Positions 10,204 through 20,779 of a stretch of 64,000 nt of DNA are shown here, one piece after another. The notes below the pieces were generated by a model. The model saw only the letters and a list, made by a program, of their open reading frames with translations, ran no database searches and had not been told where the DNA came from. The position numbers and the translations under genes are program-made. Every line of letters starts with the position of its first letter. The first letter of the stretch is position 1. This DNA is from Medicago truncatula (Eukaryota > Streptophyta > Magnoliopsida > Fabales > Fabaceae), in the NCBI RefSeq assembly GCF_003473485.1, contig NC_053045.1, positions 57,826,494 to 57,890,493 on the forward strand, given 5' to 3'.

Positions 10204-13118
10204 AAAGTGTTTTGGGTCGTTCTTTCTTGTGCTTTCTCCAATCTCGGAGTAGAAAGCCAATGCGTTATTAACCAGTGTTTGATCAATAGGCTCTCCTGCG
10301 CGTTTCCGATCGATCTGGATATCGGAAATTAAAGATAAAAAGAGATATTACAGAGAAAATCAAATGAAAATCACAGATTCAACCAAATGACTATTATGGA
10401 TTCAATAAGGCAGCATTTGAAGATAATTAAATCATTAGTTTTACTATCATTCAACTGCACAGTATGAGAGAAAATCAAGCATCATTAAAGAAATCAAGGC
10501 TTAGTGAAATCATTTTTTTCTAATTAAAGTGTCACCTGTATTAGATAGTTGACAAAGATAGTCAAGCATCTTTTGACTTGTCAATTTCCATCAATAATGA
10601 ACTGAGAAATAAATTGTTTATAAATAACATAAAAATGGAAAACAGAAAATACCATTGCTAATATTGCATCCATTACTTGTCTATGCATCTCATCATATAC
10701 CTGAGATAAATAAAGTGAAGTAATCCCAGAGTCAAAAATGGGGGAAAAGAGAAAACCAAAATCAAATTAGGAAAAAAAAAATCAGCAGTGCAATATTTCA
10801 AAGGAATCTCAGCACCAACCAAGTAATAGAAGGATAAGAAGCCAGTTTCTTCAAGAGAAGAAAGTCCCCTTTTACGGATATGGTATTTATGAAGATAACG
10901 AAAAATTCTTGAGAGGAGCTTGGTCATAATTTTGTGATTTGACCATCTTTCAAGTAGTTCTCTCAACAAAAGTTCATCTTTCTTTTCTCTCAAAGATGGC
11001 AGAACCTAATGATAAGAAAATCACATTAGTTTTGTTAATACTTCCTATAAAAACTCATGTTTATAGGAAAATCACATTATTTTTGATAAGAAAATCACAT
11101 TAGATTTGACCATCTATCGGGTCTTGACCTTCCATATTTATTCCATTAATTATATCCTTTCCCTCTCCAATTTATTCCATCCATTTCCATTCAATCTCAT
11201 CTTTGTTTATAAAACTTAACATAACCTCACTGTACGAGAAATTCCTGTTAAACAAATAACTTTTTAGCATTTTTAAAATCTCAAAATTAAGTATTATCAT
11301 TTCTTTAAAGCTATTTTCTACATGAATCAGGTACACTAATCAAATTGCATTTATGTGCTATTTCAAAATCATTCATTAATGTTTAACAGTATGCAAGAAT
11401 ATGATAGTGTAAATTACACTCCCCTCTAAGATGCTTGAATTACACTTCTCTCCCCTCTTATATTAAAATATACAATCTTCTCCCCTCTTATTCAAAACAT
11501 ATTAGAAAACTTTACGCCCCCTCCCCTAAGAGAAGCTTGAATTACATTCCCCTCCCCTCTTTCGTTAAAATCTACACTTTACTCTCTCAATTTTTTTTAT
11601 TGCTAATAATTTAGCAAAAATAATAATAATCTAACACACTTCGGAAAAAAATTGTATTACGGGTCTATTTTAATATAATAAAAAATTGAATACATATTTT
11701 TCGCTATTTTTTATTCACAATTTCATTAACATGTAGTTTTAAACCCTATCATAAAATATGAAACAACCCAAGATAAAATTAAAATATGTAAAAAATTACG
11801 AATGACAATAAAATAGGGTTATTTGAAAGTTAATTTTATACTCTAAATTATAAAATCAATAGCAAAATATTTAAATTTAATTATCATTGACATTTAAATT
11901 ATAAAGAAATGAATTATTTCTTCTTAAAAGGTGGTTCAAAATTAAAATATATCATAAAAATATTTATTTATGTTAAATAGATTAAAATGTAGATCATATT
12001 TAATTATTAAGGGAGGGGGTTGTAATTCAAACATCTTATAAGGGAGAGAAGTATAAATTTTACTTTACAAGGGAGAAAAATGTATATTTTAACATAAGAA
12101 AAGAGGGAATTATAATTTTTAAAGGGAGAAGAGTGTAATTTATTCAATATGATATAAATGACGGTGTTGTTACTCACAGTTGATTTGATGTACCCGTCAA
12201 ATGTTTCCTTGTACTTTTCATACAATTGTTCGGAATATTCATGAGGAGGCTTTTGAGTACACATAACGTAAATGGTCCTGCATTACAATTTAAGGAAGGA
12301 AAAACAGTGACAAAAAGAATACTGTACAGTGTTGTGAAATAATAATTCAAATCCAAACAGATTTAAATTAAAATCGTATAAAATCAAATATTGTTGGATA
12401 TGTTTGAATGTCTTGTCTTTGTGAAAACCGTTTGAATAAGAGTTTTGAACCATATGCATATATTTTAATACATTTTTTATTAGTATAATATATTGCATTG
12501 ATTTATTATTTGTTGGTTCCATTTTTTTAATAATACATTTTAGTTTATTTAAATATATTAATTCAATATATTTATATTTTGCATTAACCTATTACGTTAC
12601 CATATTTTTATAACATTTATATTAACAGAATATTTTTATGATTGTAATTTAAACATTCAAAAAACAATCCAAATTAAACAACGTTAACTTGAAAATGAAT
12701 AATTTATTTTTAAATTGAAAAATTTAAACCCGCAAAACTGATTCAAACCGCATAGAAAACACCTCTAACTAGCGTAGCAGAATTTAGACAAACTCCAATT
12801 CTCACAGCAGACAATTTATATAAAAGATTGTCAAAATTACGGTTGTGTAAGATGAATTTGAATAAACTGTTATTTTTGCAGTTGACAACATTGATGTATA
12901 ATAATCAACTCAATGAAAACAAAAATGATCATAACGGAAAGAGAAAACAGACAAAAAGCATGTATTCCTTTAAGAATGGAAACATACGTAGATAGCGTCA
13001 TGTAATCGTCAGCAGTGATGTTAAGCTCGGGCAAGCCTTCTAGAAGCTTTTGGATGCCCTGCTGCATGAAATCCCATCCTTCTTCAAAGCTGATAATCCT
13101 TCTCTCACTGTTTGACAT
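10159..13118 (-). CDS. CUL1-like N-terminal cullin protein, truncated
   Basis: Five minus-strand exons (13118-12988, 12277-12178, 11005-10820, 10700-10653, 10314-10159) join in phase to 206 aa. Cullin 1 is the scaffold of SCF ubiquitin ligases: its N-terminal cullin repeat holds SKP1/F-box proteins, and its C-terminal part holds RBX1 and the NEDD8-acceptor lysine. Seen here are the CUL1-type start ([15 protein letters not shown]), the exon-spanning [15 protein letters not shown] motif, [20 protein letters not shown], and [15 protein letters not shown]. Only the first quarter of a roughly 740-aa cullin is present; the cullin-homology and neddylation parts are absent. The stop lies in the proximal unit of an 80-bp tandem duplication and follows a 2-bp difference between the units. 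Start 13118 gives the usual short CUL1 N terminus; a splice acceptor near 13150 suggests a 5' UTR intron. It could be an expressed SKP1-binding fragment or a pseudogene. Confidence 0.82.
11407..12145. mobile_element. 739-bp foldback element in intron 2 of the cullin-like gene
   Basis: The left end gtgtaaattacactcccct and the right end, ...agagtgtaatttattc, are inverted copies. The arms carry repeated blocks of the type cttgaattacac/ctcccctctt (left) and aagggag/gtgtaattca (right). A perfect 9-bp duplication aatatgata flanks it at 11398-11406 and 12146-12154, pointing to a Mutator-like mobiliser. The centre (about 11600-11990) is AT-rich with no coding region. It sits wholly inside an intron, so cullin-like splicing is not obviously broken. 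Confidence 0.75.
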
Positions 13119-13414
13119 GTTGGCGAGAATTGAGAAAAATACCAAAATCTGCAATCAAATGTTTACAAATAGAAATTGAGCAAAAGAGAAAGTTGCAAGA
13201 GCATAAGGAAAGAGAATGGAGAAATAAAATGTGAAAAACCAAAAAAAGAAATAGAAGAGTGAACCTTGGGTGAATGGAATAAGAGAGGGCACTCTATGAA
13301 CGTTTGGTGAAGGTATTAGATACTAGTAGTTTATTTGACTTAGTCTTTAGTCAATATTTGACTTAGCCTTTGGTCTTCTATTGATTTTTTTTAATAGATT
13401 AGTCTTATGTTGGT
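13119..13414. other. 5' flank of the cullin-like gene
   Basis: Contains the likely 5' UTR and promoter of the minus-strand cullin-like gene, with a possible UTR splice acceptor (ttgcag on the minus strand) near 13150. The short direct repeat ttgacttag/ttgacttagcc appears near 13335-13366. Confidence 0.4.
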
Positions 13415-13580
13415 GATGGTGATATCAATGTGAATCAAGAGGGAAATGAGGAATTAGTCTAATTTTTCAGTGGATTTTGATGTGTTTGCTACAATAATTA
13501 TTCACTAAAGATGGGTTTGATTGGGAGAAGTTGAGCACAATTTTGAGTTATTTTTTATTTGTTTAGGTTGTATCCTAGAG
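13415..13580 (+). pseudogene. Fragment of a duplicated DUF3110-like gene (exon 1 piece, intron 1, exon 2 edge)
   Basis: The segment at 13417-13460 resembles exon 1 of the DUF3110-like gene near 6562-6605 (gatggtgatat...gtgaatca...gaggaattagt). It runs directly into a match to intron 1 and the exon 2 acceptor near 7157-7268 (gtgtttgctaca, gttattttttat-tgtttaggt, gagactag). Everything between these parts of the source gene is gone, and the frame is broken. This is the inner piece of a segmental duplication. Confidence 0.65.
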
Positions 13581-13594
13581 ACTAGGGATTATTT

Positions 13595-14160
13595 AGAAAT
13601 TTGAAAGTCGGTTCAAATTGCAATGATCTGAAACAAATTTTTTTCAAGTTGAATTTATGCAACCAATACACGTATGTAAAATGAAGTGTTTCAAGCTCGT
13701 CTTAACTTCATAAAAAATTATGTCAACTATTTATATGAATGGAAATATACTATAACAATCTGGATGAACGGTATTTTTTTGCCTGAGAGGTTCAACTTCA
13801 GACCAAAAATTTCTAAGACAGTGCTATTTGAAAAGAAAAAAATGCAGATTGGAGCAAGACCAGATTTTGCATTGCATATTTGCATGACTTTTGAAAATGA
13901 AATCGTACTTGGGGGCTAGTATATTAAACTATATCGAGTAGTATACAATACATATTTGATTTCCCAAAGTTTACGTGTGAAGAAAGACAAACATAACGTA
14001 AAAGAGATAAACAATGTACCATTACTATCTGACCATATACGTTTTGGAAGTGCAATAGGAAGATCAAGCTCAATACACAAAGCTAGAGGGTTGAGTAATA
14101 CTGTAATAGGATTTGGAGTAAAACCATTTGAGACCGATATTACTTTAGAAAGGCACACGT
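13595..14160. repeat. Downstream arm of the segmental duplication
   Basis: Matches the 3' flank of the DUF3110-like gene (8680-9000) in the same order and orientation, with insertions (for example 13765-13960) absent from the other copy. The best block is agatcaagctcaatacaca-agctagaggg near 14059-14091. Short open frames here are not supported as genes. Confidence 0.6.
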
Positions 14161-14188
14161 AAGATACAAAGAGTTTGATGGAGGATAA

Positions 14189-15600
14189 TAGGGGTGGGCA
14201 AAAATAACCAAAAACCAATTCGAACCGGTTAACCGAACCGAACCGTATCAGAATTAACTGAACCATTTAACCAATTCTTGAACCGAACCATTATTTTGAT
14301 AACAATTCATTAACCGAACTGAACCGTTAGTAACCACAATTATCCGAACCGAACCAAACCGAACCATTAGCCTTATCTATTTTAAAAACAACTTATTCAA
14401 AACAACTTATTTTAAAACAGCTTATTTTATGCAAAACAACTTATTTTAAAAAACATATTATTTTAAAAAAAGCTTATTCAAAACAACTTATTATAAAAAC
14501 AGCTTATTTTAAGCAAAACAACTTATTATAAAAAACAGCTTATATTTAAAACAGCTTATTATATAATGTTTCAAAACTTAATGATTATTATGAAATGTGT
14601 CATTTTGTATGTCAATTTGATTAGCATTATAATGTGCAGTTGCAGTAATTGTAGAATTTAAAGATTATGTACCATAAGTGTTGCAAATAGGTCATTTAAC
14701 CGTAAAAATATATCGTTGAACTAAAAAAATTATTCTTAGTAAAGTTACAAATACAAATTTTTTGTAATGATCATCGAATTATAAAATTCTTTCCGTGCAT
14801 TAAAGCATTGCTCACGCCCGTTAAATTTATTTTGCTACTTCACAAGCTAAACTTTGAGTATAAGCTAATTAGCTTTGTCATGATCTGCATCTGTAGTTTC
14901 CACTTTTTAGATAAGAAGCCGCTGCAAACATCACTAGTTAAAACCTTCAAAATATTTGTTATGAGTTTAAATTGCACCATTGTGCTAGATTCAACTAAAT
15001 ATTGTTCCAAACTAAGTAGTTTTTAAAATAAGTTGTTTTTTAAAATAAGCTGTTTTCACAAAATAACTTGTTTTGCATAAAATAAGCTGTTTTGAATAAG
15101 CTGTTTTTTAAAAAGAGATCGTAATAAGCTGTTTTTCATAAAATAAACTTTTTTGAATAAGATGTTTTTTATAATAAGTTGTTTTGCAAAAATAAGCTGT
15201 TTTTAAAAATAAGTTTTTTTTTGCATAAAATAAGTTGTTTTAAAATAAGCTGTTTTTTTAGAGAAGTTTTGCATAAAATAAGCCGTTTTTTTTAAAAGAG
15301 ATATTAATAAGTTGTTTTGCATAAGATAAGTTGTTTTGAAGAAATAAACTATTCTAGATTTTAATTTTAATTTGTTATTTTTTTTAATAAAAGTGGTTTT
15401 ATTCATTGGATAAAAAATATTTATTTTGGTTCGGTTTGGTTCGGTTAATAGGTAAGCAAATGGTTAACCGAACCATAACTTAGGTTTAGTTTGGTTACTT
15501 CCAAACTTTAAACGGTTCGGTTCAGTTTTCCCGAACCATTTTATCAATTTGGTTCAGTTCGGTTCGGTTTTGATGGTTAACCGAACCATGCCCACCCCTA
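14189..15600. mobile_element. Non-autonomous hAT-type foldback element, 1,412 bp
   Basis: Perfect 12-bp terminal inverted repeats TAGGGGTGGGCA / TGCCCACCCCTA, flanked by a perfect 8-bp target-site duplication gaggataa (14181-14188 and 15601-15608). Eight-base duplications and this terminus are typical of hAT elements. Each arm has two layers: an outer zone rich in AACCGAACC (14210-14375) or its complement GGTTCGGTT (15425-15590), and an inner array of degenerate repeats, aaaacagcttatttt (14388-14570) or aaaataagctgtttt (15021-15350). The centre, about 14580-15010, is unlike either arm. No transposase is present. Confidence 0.88.
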
Positions 15601-15608
15601 GAGGATAA

Positions 15609-17049
15609 AATGAAGGTATTTGATTATTAAGTGCCGATGAAGTCACCATGTTTACAAGGTACGCAGTAAGTCAAATATCACCACAAAACAGTGGAGCACA
15701 TTTTCGCTTACTTCAAACATGTGAATTTTGATTCCTTAACAAGAAATTTAAGAAGTTACAAACTATAAGGTATGCTATAGTCTGTAGAAGTTACAATTTA
15801 TAGAAGTTGCATTTTAATAACTTGATATTGAGATAATATACGTACAAGTTTTTTTTTTTTTTTTTTTTTTTGGGAAATAACGTACAAGTTTTATTAGATA
15901 ATTCATATTTAGTGTAATGTGGTAAACTATGCACTTTATACTCATGACATATGATATCTACCAAATAACTGAAGATACAGCTTGGATTTTAGTTTCTACA
16001 CTTTGCGGACGGATGGTGTGGTGTATATCTGTCTTCATAAAGCACCTGAGTATGAATGGTAAAGAGTCCTTATACACATACCTCAATAGGTGGCACTACA
16101 CCCTTATACCATTTTGGATGACATATTTTATAATTAAAACATGAGTTCAGTCATGCCAATAAAATAAAAACTCAAAAACAAAACAAACAAAAAACTAATT
16201 TTATTTTCTATCTCTAAACAAAATCAGATCCGTCTCTCTCTCTCACACCACTGTTCTCGGCCCTCCTCGCCGCCGTCGCCGTTCCCCAGTGTCTCCGTTT
16301 CCTCGCCGTTGTTCGACCTCCTTCCACATGCTTGTCATCGCCGTCGTCTCCCTCTTATTGCTGCTCACTCTCTCTTCCTTCACCATCTCTTCTCTCATCG
16401 AACACCACCACCGGCCGTCCCAGATCCGACGCCATCACCACCTCCACCGGTTCTCTTCCTTCACCGGTTCCTTCACCAATTCTTTTATGCTCACCGACAG
16501 AACCCAACTGAGATCTGAGATCAACATCCCAAAATCACTACTTTATTACTATATCCATCAAAATTAAAATTATTGCAATATATCTCAAATTTTTGTTGTT
16601 CCAATCCATTTACAGTAGTTGAGCGCTCTCATAGATAGTGGTGGAATTCTTTTGGAATTGGGGTTTCATTTTGTTAACTATTGAGATTATTATGCAACAT
16701 ATGCAAATTTTGAGTTTGATATTGATATTGATTATTGATGGTAAAGCTTGTTAAATCAACCCAACACAATTTAAAACTCTGCAAAACGAGGAGAAGAAAG
16801 AACAAAGAAAAGTGAAAGAGTTGAACATGGTTTTTCCATGTTTTATGTTTTTAATTTAATCTTATATCATAGCCAATAGATTAATCTAAGGGCAGAGATT
16901 AGTGCAGCAGAAAAATAAGTGTGTGAAACTACTAAAATTCCTATGCCACATCAGCAGTGGTATGAAAGGGTGTATCCAAAAGATTGGTCTACCTATCTTT
17001 TCCCAATGGTAAAAGTCAATAAAAACATTTTTCATGTTGTTATAGTTTT
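15609..17049. other. Intergenic DNA with a GC-rich, possibly captured, segment
   Basis: Most of the stretch has no gene. 16205-16510 is much richer in GC and CT than its surroundings. On the plus strand it holds a 92-codon frame (16289-16567) with a hydrophobic run (VIAVVSLLLLLTLSSFTI), but I do not recognise the protein and no second exon joins it. Weak inverted similarity between acacccttatacca (about 16098) and tggtatgaaagggtgt (about 16958) hints at a degraded MULE around it. I could not define ends or a target duplication. Confidence 0.35.
15853..15879 (-). mobile_element. Tail-only retroposon micro-insertion, 27 bp
   Basis: A T-run followed by gggaaata, flanked by a perfect 13-bp direct repeat acgtacaagtttt at 15840-15852 and 15880-15892. 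On the minus strand it reads as a short 3' end followed by poly-A, as expected from a retroposed copy truncated almost to its tail. Confidence 0.65.
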
Positions 17050-17804
17050 GGTGGCATTTAGGGTGGGTGAGGGAAAGAATTCCCCATCATGGAAAAGTAT
17101 TATTTTTACCCTTAGATCAAAATAAGAGCACCCTAATATCATGCACTCTCAACACTGAATTACACTTCCACCTCCCTTTCTCTCTCCTTCATCCTCCCCA
17201 CACGCTTCACCTTCTTCTCTTCAACCACTGGCTGGAGCTTCGTGATGTTCATCTTGTTCGGTGGCACCAACGGGCGTAGGGGTTGCAGACGGTATCAGAC
17301 TTCGCCGATCGATTACTTCGCTTGACCTTTCATTGTCCTATCACTGGCTGGAGGATCTTCCACTGATTTTGGCAGAGAATACTACCAATGTTGCCTTACT
17401 TCGTCGTTTGAATCTATTTACGACGTCGTTCACGGAGGGGTTCAAGTCTAACCAAATCAAATCCGTCCACTTCATGGTTCCCTAATTTGGAACACTTTCT
17501 CGTTGCTTGCACTTTCGATGAGATACATCGGTTTCCAAAAATCTTTTCTTTTTCAAAATCTGATTTTGTTTGTTTGATTAGTTTTGATTTCTGGGTTACA
17601 GGAAGAGTTTTTCAGATTGAAGGTTTTACAGATTGGTGGTGGGTCTCATGGATTGATATGATAATACCAAGGTTGAAGATGAAGTGACAAAAAGATATAG
17701 TGTGGATGGATCATAATAAAATCTATGTTCCTCTTTAATCTAATGGGCATAATCTACTTTTCCATGGTGGGAAATTCTTTCCCTCACCCACCCTAAATGC
17801 CACC
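17050..17804. mobile_element. Pack-MULE-like element, 755 bp
   Basis: Terminal inverted repeats of about 50 bp, nearly perfect: both ends open GGTGGCATTTAGGGTGGGTG and continue through agggaaagaatt to ggaaaagta. A perfect 9-bp target-site duplication tatagtttt lies at 17041-17049 and 17805-17813, the Mutator signature. The interior (17140-17700) is more GC-rich than the flanks and keeps open stretches of 60-75 codons in shifting frames. It includes an intron-like end (ttgatttctgggttacag) near 17585-17602, as expected of a captured host gene piece. I do not recognise the source gene and see no transposase. Confidence 0.8.
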
Positions 17805-18668
17805 TATAGTTTTTATCTACAACCTCCAATGCACACTCTATCAAGGGCATGGTTTTAATTAAATTGCATCTTTTCATGAGGCTTATAGGGATAATTGCAT
17901 GCTTTTAATTAAATTTAACTTCTCAATTTCATTTTTTAACTAGTACAGTGACCCGTGCCAGCACGGAAAAATAAAAAACTTTTTTGATCATATATATAGA
18001 TTTTATATTTTGTTATCTTAAAGTTATAATTGTGGTTATAATTTAAATTTGATATGAAAAAAATATAATTTTAATTTTGTATATATTTTAAAATATCTAA
18101 ACATTGCATATAACGATAAAAATATTTGGATTATTATACCTGTACTAATTATTTGTAGTATAAGATGCACTCATTGTTAAACTTAGCATATGTAATTTTC
18201 TTGCAAAAATACGCCGACGTACTGTGTAATAATATTTGTTGACAAAACGTATTTTATTAATCATAAAAACTAAAAAATATGTATTTTTTTATATAATAGT
18301 CATTGTCACATGCATACATGTAGTCGGTAAATGCAAACGTTTAATTTTTTACGGGTGTGTATAAATATAGTTTGGGCTACAGAAACGCCGATTGTTGTTT
18401 GTTGTTAATTTTTACAAAACAAATGGTCTAATGTAAATATTATATTTTAGGGTAACAACGATGTAATAAAAAAGGTTCCGCGGATTGTTAAACCTGAAAA
18501 GTGCATGAATTAATAGTCAATGGCAGGAGGATCTGCTTATATAGAAATTGCATGTCTATAATGACCAGTACGCCTTACAAAGAAATTAAAAATAAAACGA
18601 CTTCCAAACAATAGGCAACTTTGGTTTTATAAATTATAGCAACAACAATTCTAAAACATAACCAAGGA

Positions 18669-20303
18669 TCATACTTTTTGAAAAACTTCACGATACACAA
18701 CATTTGTGGTCTCCTTGCAAACATTATTATCTTCATCCAGGATGAGCAGCTTCAGACCTTTTCTTGAAGTTACTCGAGAGACAGCGACATAGAGTTGTCC
18801 ATGCGTGAACACAGGCTTAGGAAGATAAACCCCCACTCGAGATAAAGATTGACCTTGACTTTTATTTATTGACATTGCAAAACAAAGCGTCAATGGAAAT
18901 TGTCTGCACCTGAATTTGAAGGGTAGTCCTGGATCACTCGGAATAAGATTCATCCTGGGAATGAATACGCTGGTAACTGCCCTTTTTCATGTAATTACGG
19001 TAGCAGCTATCGTGCTCTTCCCTAGATGTGTAACTGTCAGCCTAGTACCATTACACAGTCCAATGGCCTGATCTATGTTTCTCATCAGCATAACTGGACA
19101 TCCCACCTTTAGTTTCAACCTGTGATTTGGAATTCCAGAGCTCTTAATACCATTAAGAAATTCCGGTGTGAACCACTCGCTTTGGACATCAGAATTTTCA
19201 CCCGATCTACAAACAGAATCAGAGCTTAAATACTCTTTCTCTTCACCTGGAATCAGCGACATCATAAATTCGTTAACATGCTCAACTGAATCAAGCGTTG
19301 GTGCGAGTATTCCCCTTTCTTGGAAAAATAGCTGGTCACCAAGGTTATCATTCAGATCGGGATACACAAAGTCTATAAGTGACATCAAGGATTTGTTGTG
19401 TCCGATATCAGCAAATCTTCAGGAATTTCTACCTTCATTTCACCATTTTCATCCGAAGCATCGTTGCCGTGTCCAATTGAGAGTATCCACTTGCCAAAAT
19501 TAGCAATTTCTTTCTGTTCTGCAGGTACCGAAGATGCACCCAATCTCATATTAACAGTAAGCCTCAACACATTACAATAAGCTCATATCTTTAACGAATT
19601 GACGGAGGCATCAACAATATCTGGCCTCGTTCCTCCTCGAACAACAGGCAATATCTGCCTAAAATCACCACCTAAAACTATTGTCATTCCACCGAAAGGT
19701 TTAAGCGCGTTTAGGGGATCATTCTTGGACATGATATCACGCAATGATCGGTCAACTGCCTCAAAACACCATCGATGCATCATTGGAGCCTCATCCCAAA
19801 TTATCAACTTTGCAGCACGCACAAGGTCTGCCCTAGGACTATCCTTTTGCATCTTAAGCGATGATGCCTCGTTAATCTCAATAGGGACTGTCAGCGTCGA
19901 GTGCGCGGTTCTTCCACCTGGTAATAGAAGAGCCGCTATACCGCTGGATGCAGCATTCAATACAATTAACCCCTTCGATCTAACAGCAGCCGACAATGTT
20001 TTCCATATAAAGGTTTTTCCCGTACCACCGCAACCATATAAGAAAAAAAACACTGTCGTCAGAACCAACTGACTCCATTATCTTGTCATGCACACATCTT
20101 TGTTCATCAGTCAGCATCAGTAACATATCAGCGTGTGTCTTTCCCAGTTCATCTTTGTTGTAACTCAGCTCATCAACGATAAGCTTGTTTGTGAAAGTTG
20201 GCATGTCTGCTGCATTTGGCCTGGGCATAGATTTGAAGTCAGTAAGCGACCGTCCGTTTTCCTGAAGCAACATTTCAATTTCAATCAAACACAGGTTCTT
20301 CAA
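18669..20303 (-). pseudogene. Helitron PIF1-like helicase, C-terminal part, broken
   Basis: This is the helicase half of the Helitron Rep/helicase, which unwinds DNA during rolling-circle transposition. Pieces in order on the minus strand: 20303-20050 (LCLIEIEMLLQENGRSL...LTDEQRCVHDKI), then a frameshift into 20068-19583 with Walker A GCGGTGKT and Walker B LIIWDEAPM and the motif GGDFRQILPVV. After a stop at about 19584 comes the VLRLTVNMRL segment, then a second shift near 19385, then IDFVYPDLN and GCPVMLMRNID, a stop at about 18987, and the C-terminal [10 protein letters not shown] and QLYVAVSRV motifs. At least two frameshifts and two stops make it non-functional. The N-terminal Rep domain is absent. 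Confidence 0.85.
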
Positions 20304-20779
20304 GTCATCGTCACCGATACGCAGATCTGCATATTAAATGTAAAGTCACGAAATTATTATTAACACCTGAAGAAAAATGATAGTAAGAGAATATATGCAA
20401 TGCAACGGAAGAAATGATATTAAAGTTACGGCTCAATTCTTAATCGAAAAAGCTTCTTTCAGCTTAACTCAAACTAAAAAAATAAGCTTGTCTGTTAAGG
20501 ATTTCCCAAGCTATTATTTATTTAACGCAAAAATAAATAGATGGAGGAACTGCTACAAAATGATGTCATGAATTCTCACTAAAAAACTATAACGTGAAAA
20601 ATTAGTCAATTAAAGAACAGAAAATGTGAACAAATTAATCAAGATACCTATAGTGGAAAGCTATAGTCACATAAAACTCTGAGTTGAATAACGTATTTCA
20701 GAAAAAATTTGTTCCAAAGGAAAAATGAGCAAATTAAGGAATAGTGCACAAACATTAGAAATATTTATCAAAATAATTT

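Noticed and set aside
13956..14162. 68-codon plus-strand frame in the duplicated flank
   Set aside because: Equivalent part of the other copy (8840-9000) is not open in the same way; no motif.
19599..20072. 157-codon plus-strand frame
   Set aside because: Antisense shadow of the Helitron helicase, whose Walker motifs are on the minus strand.
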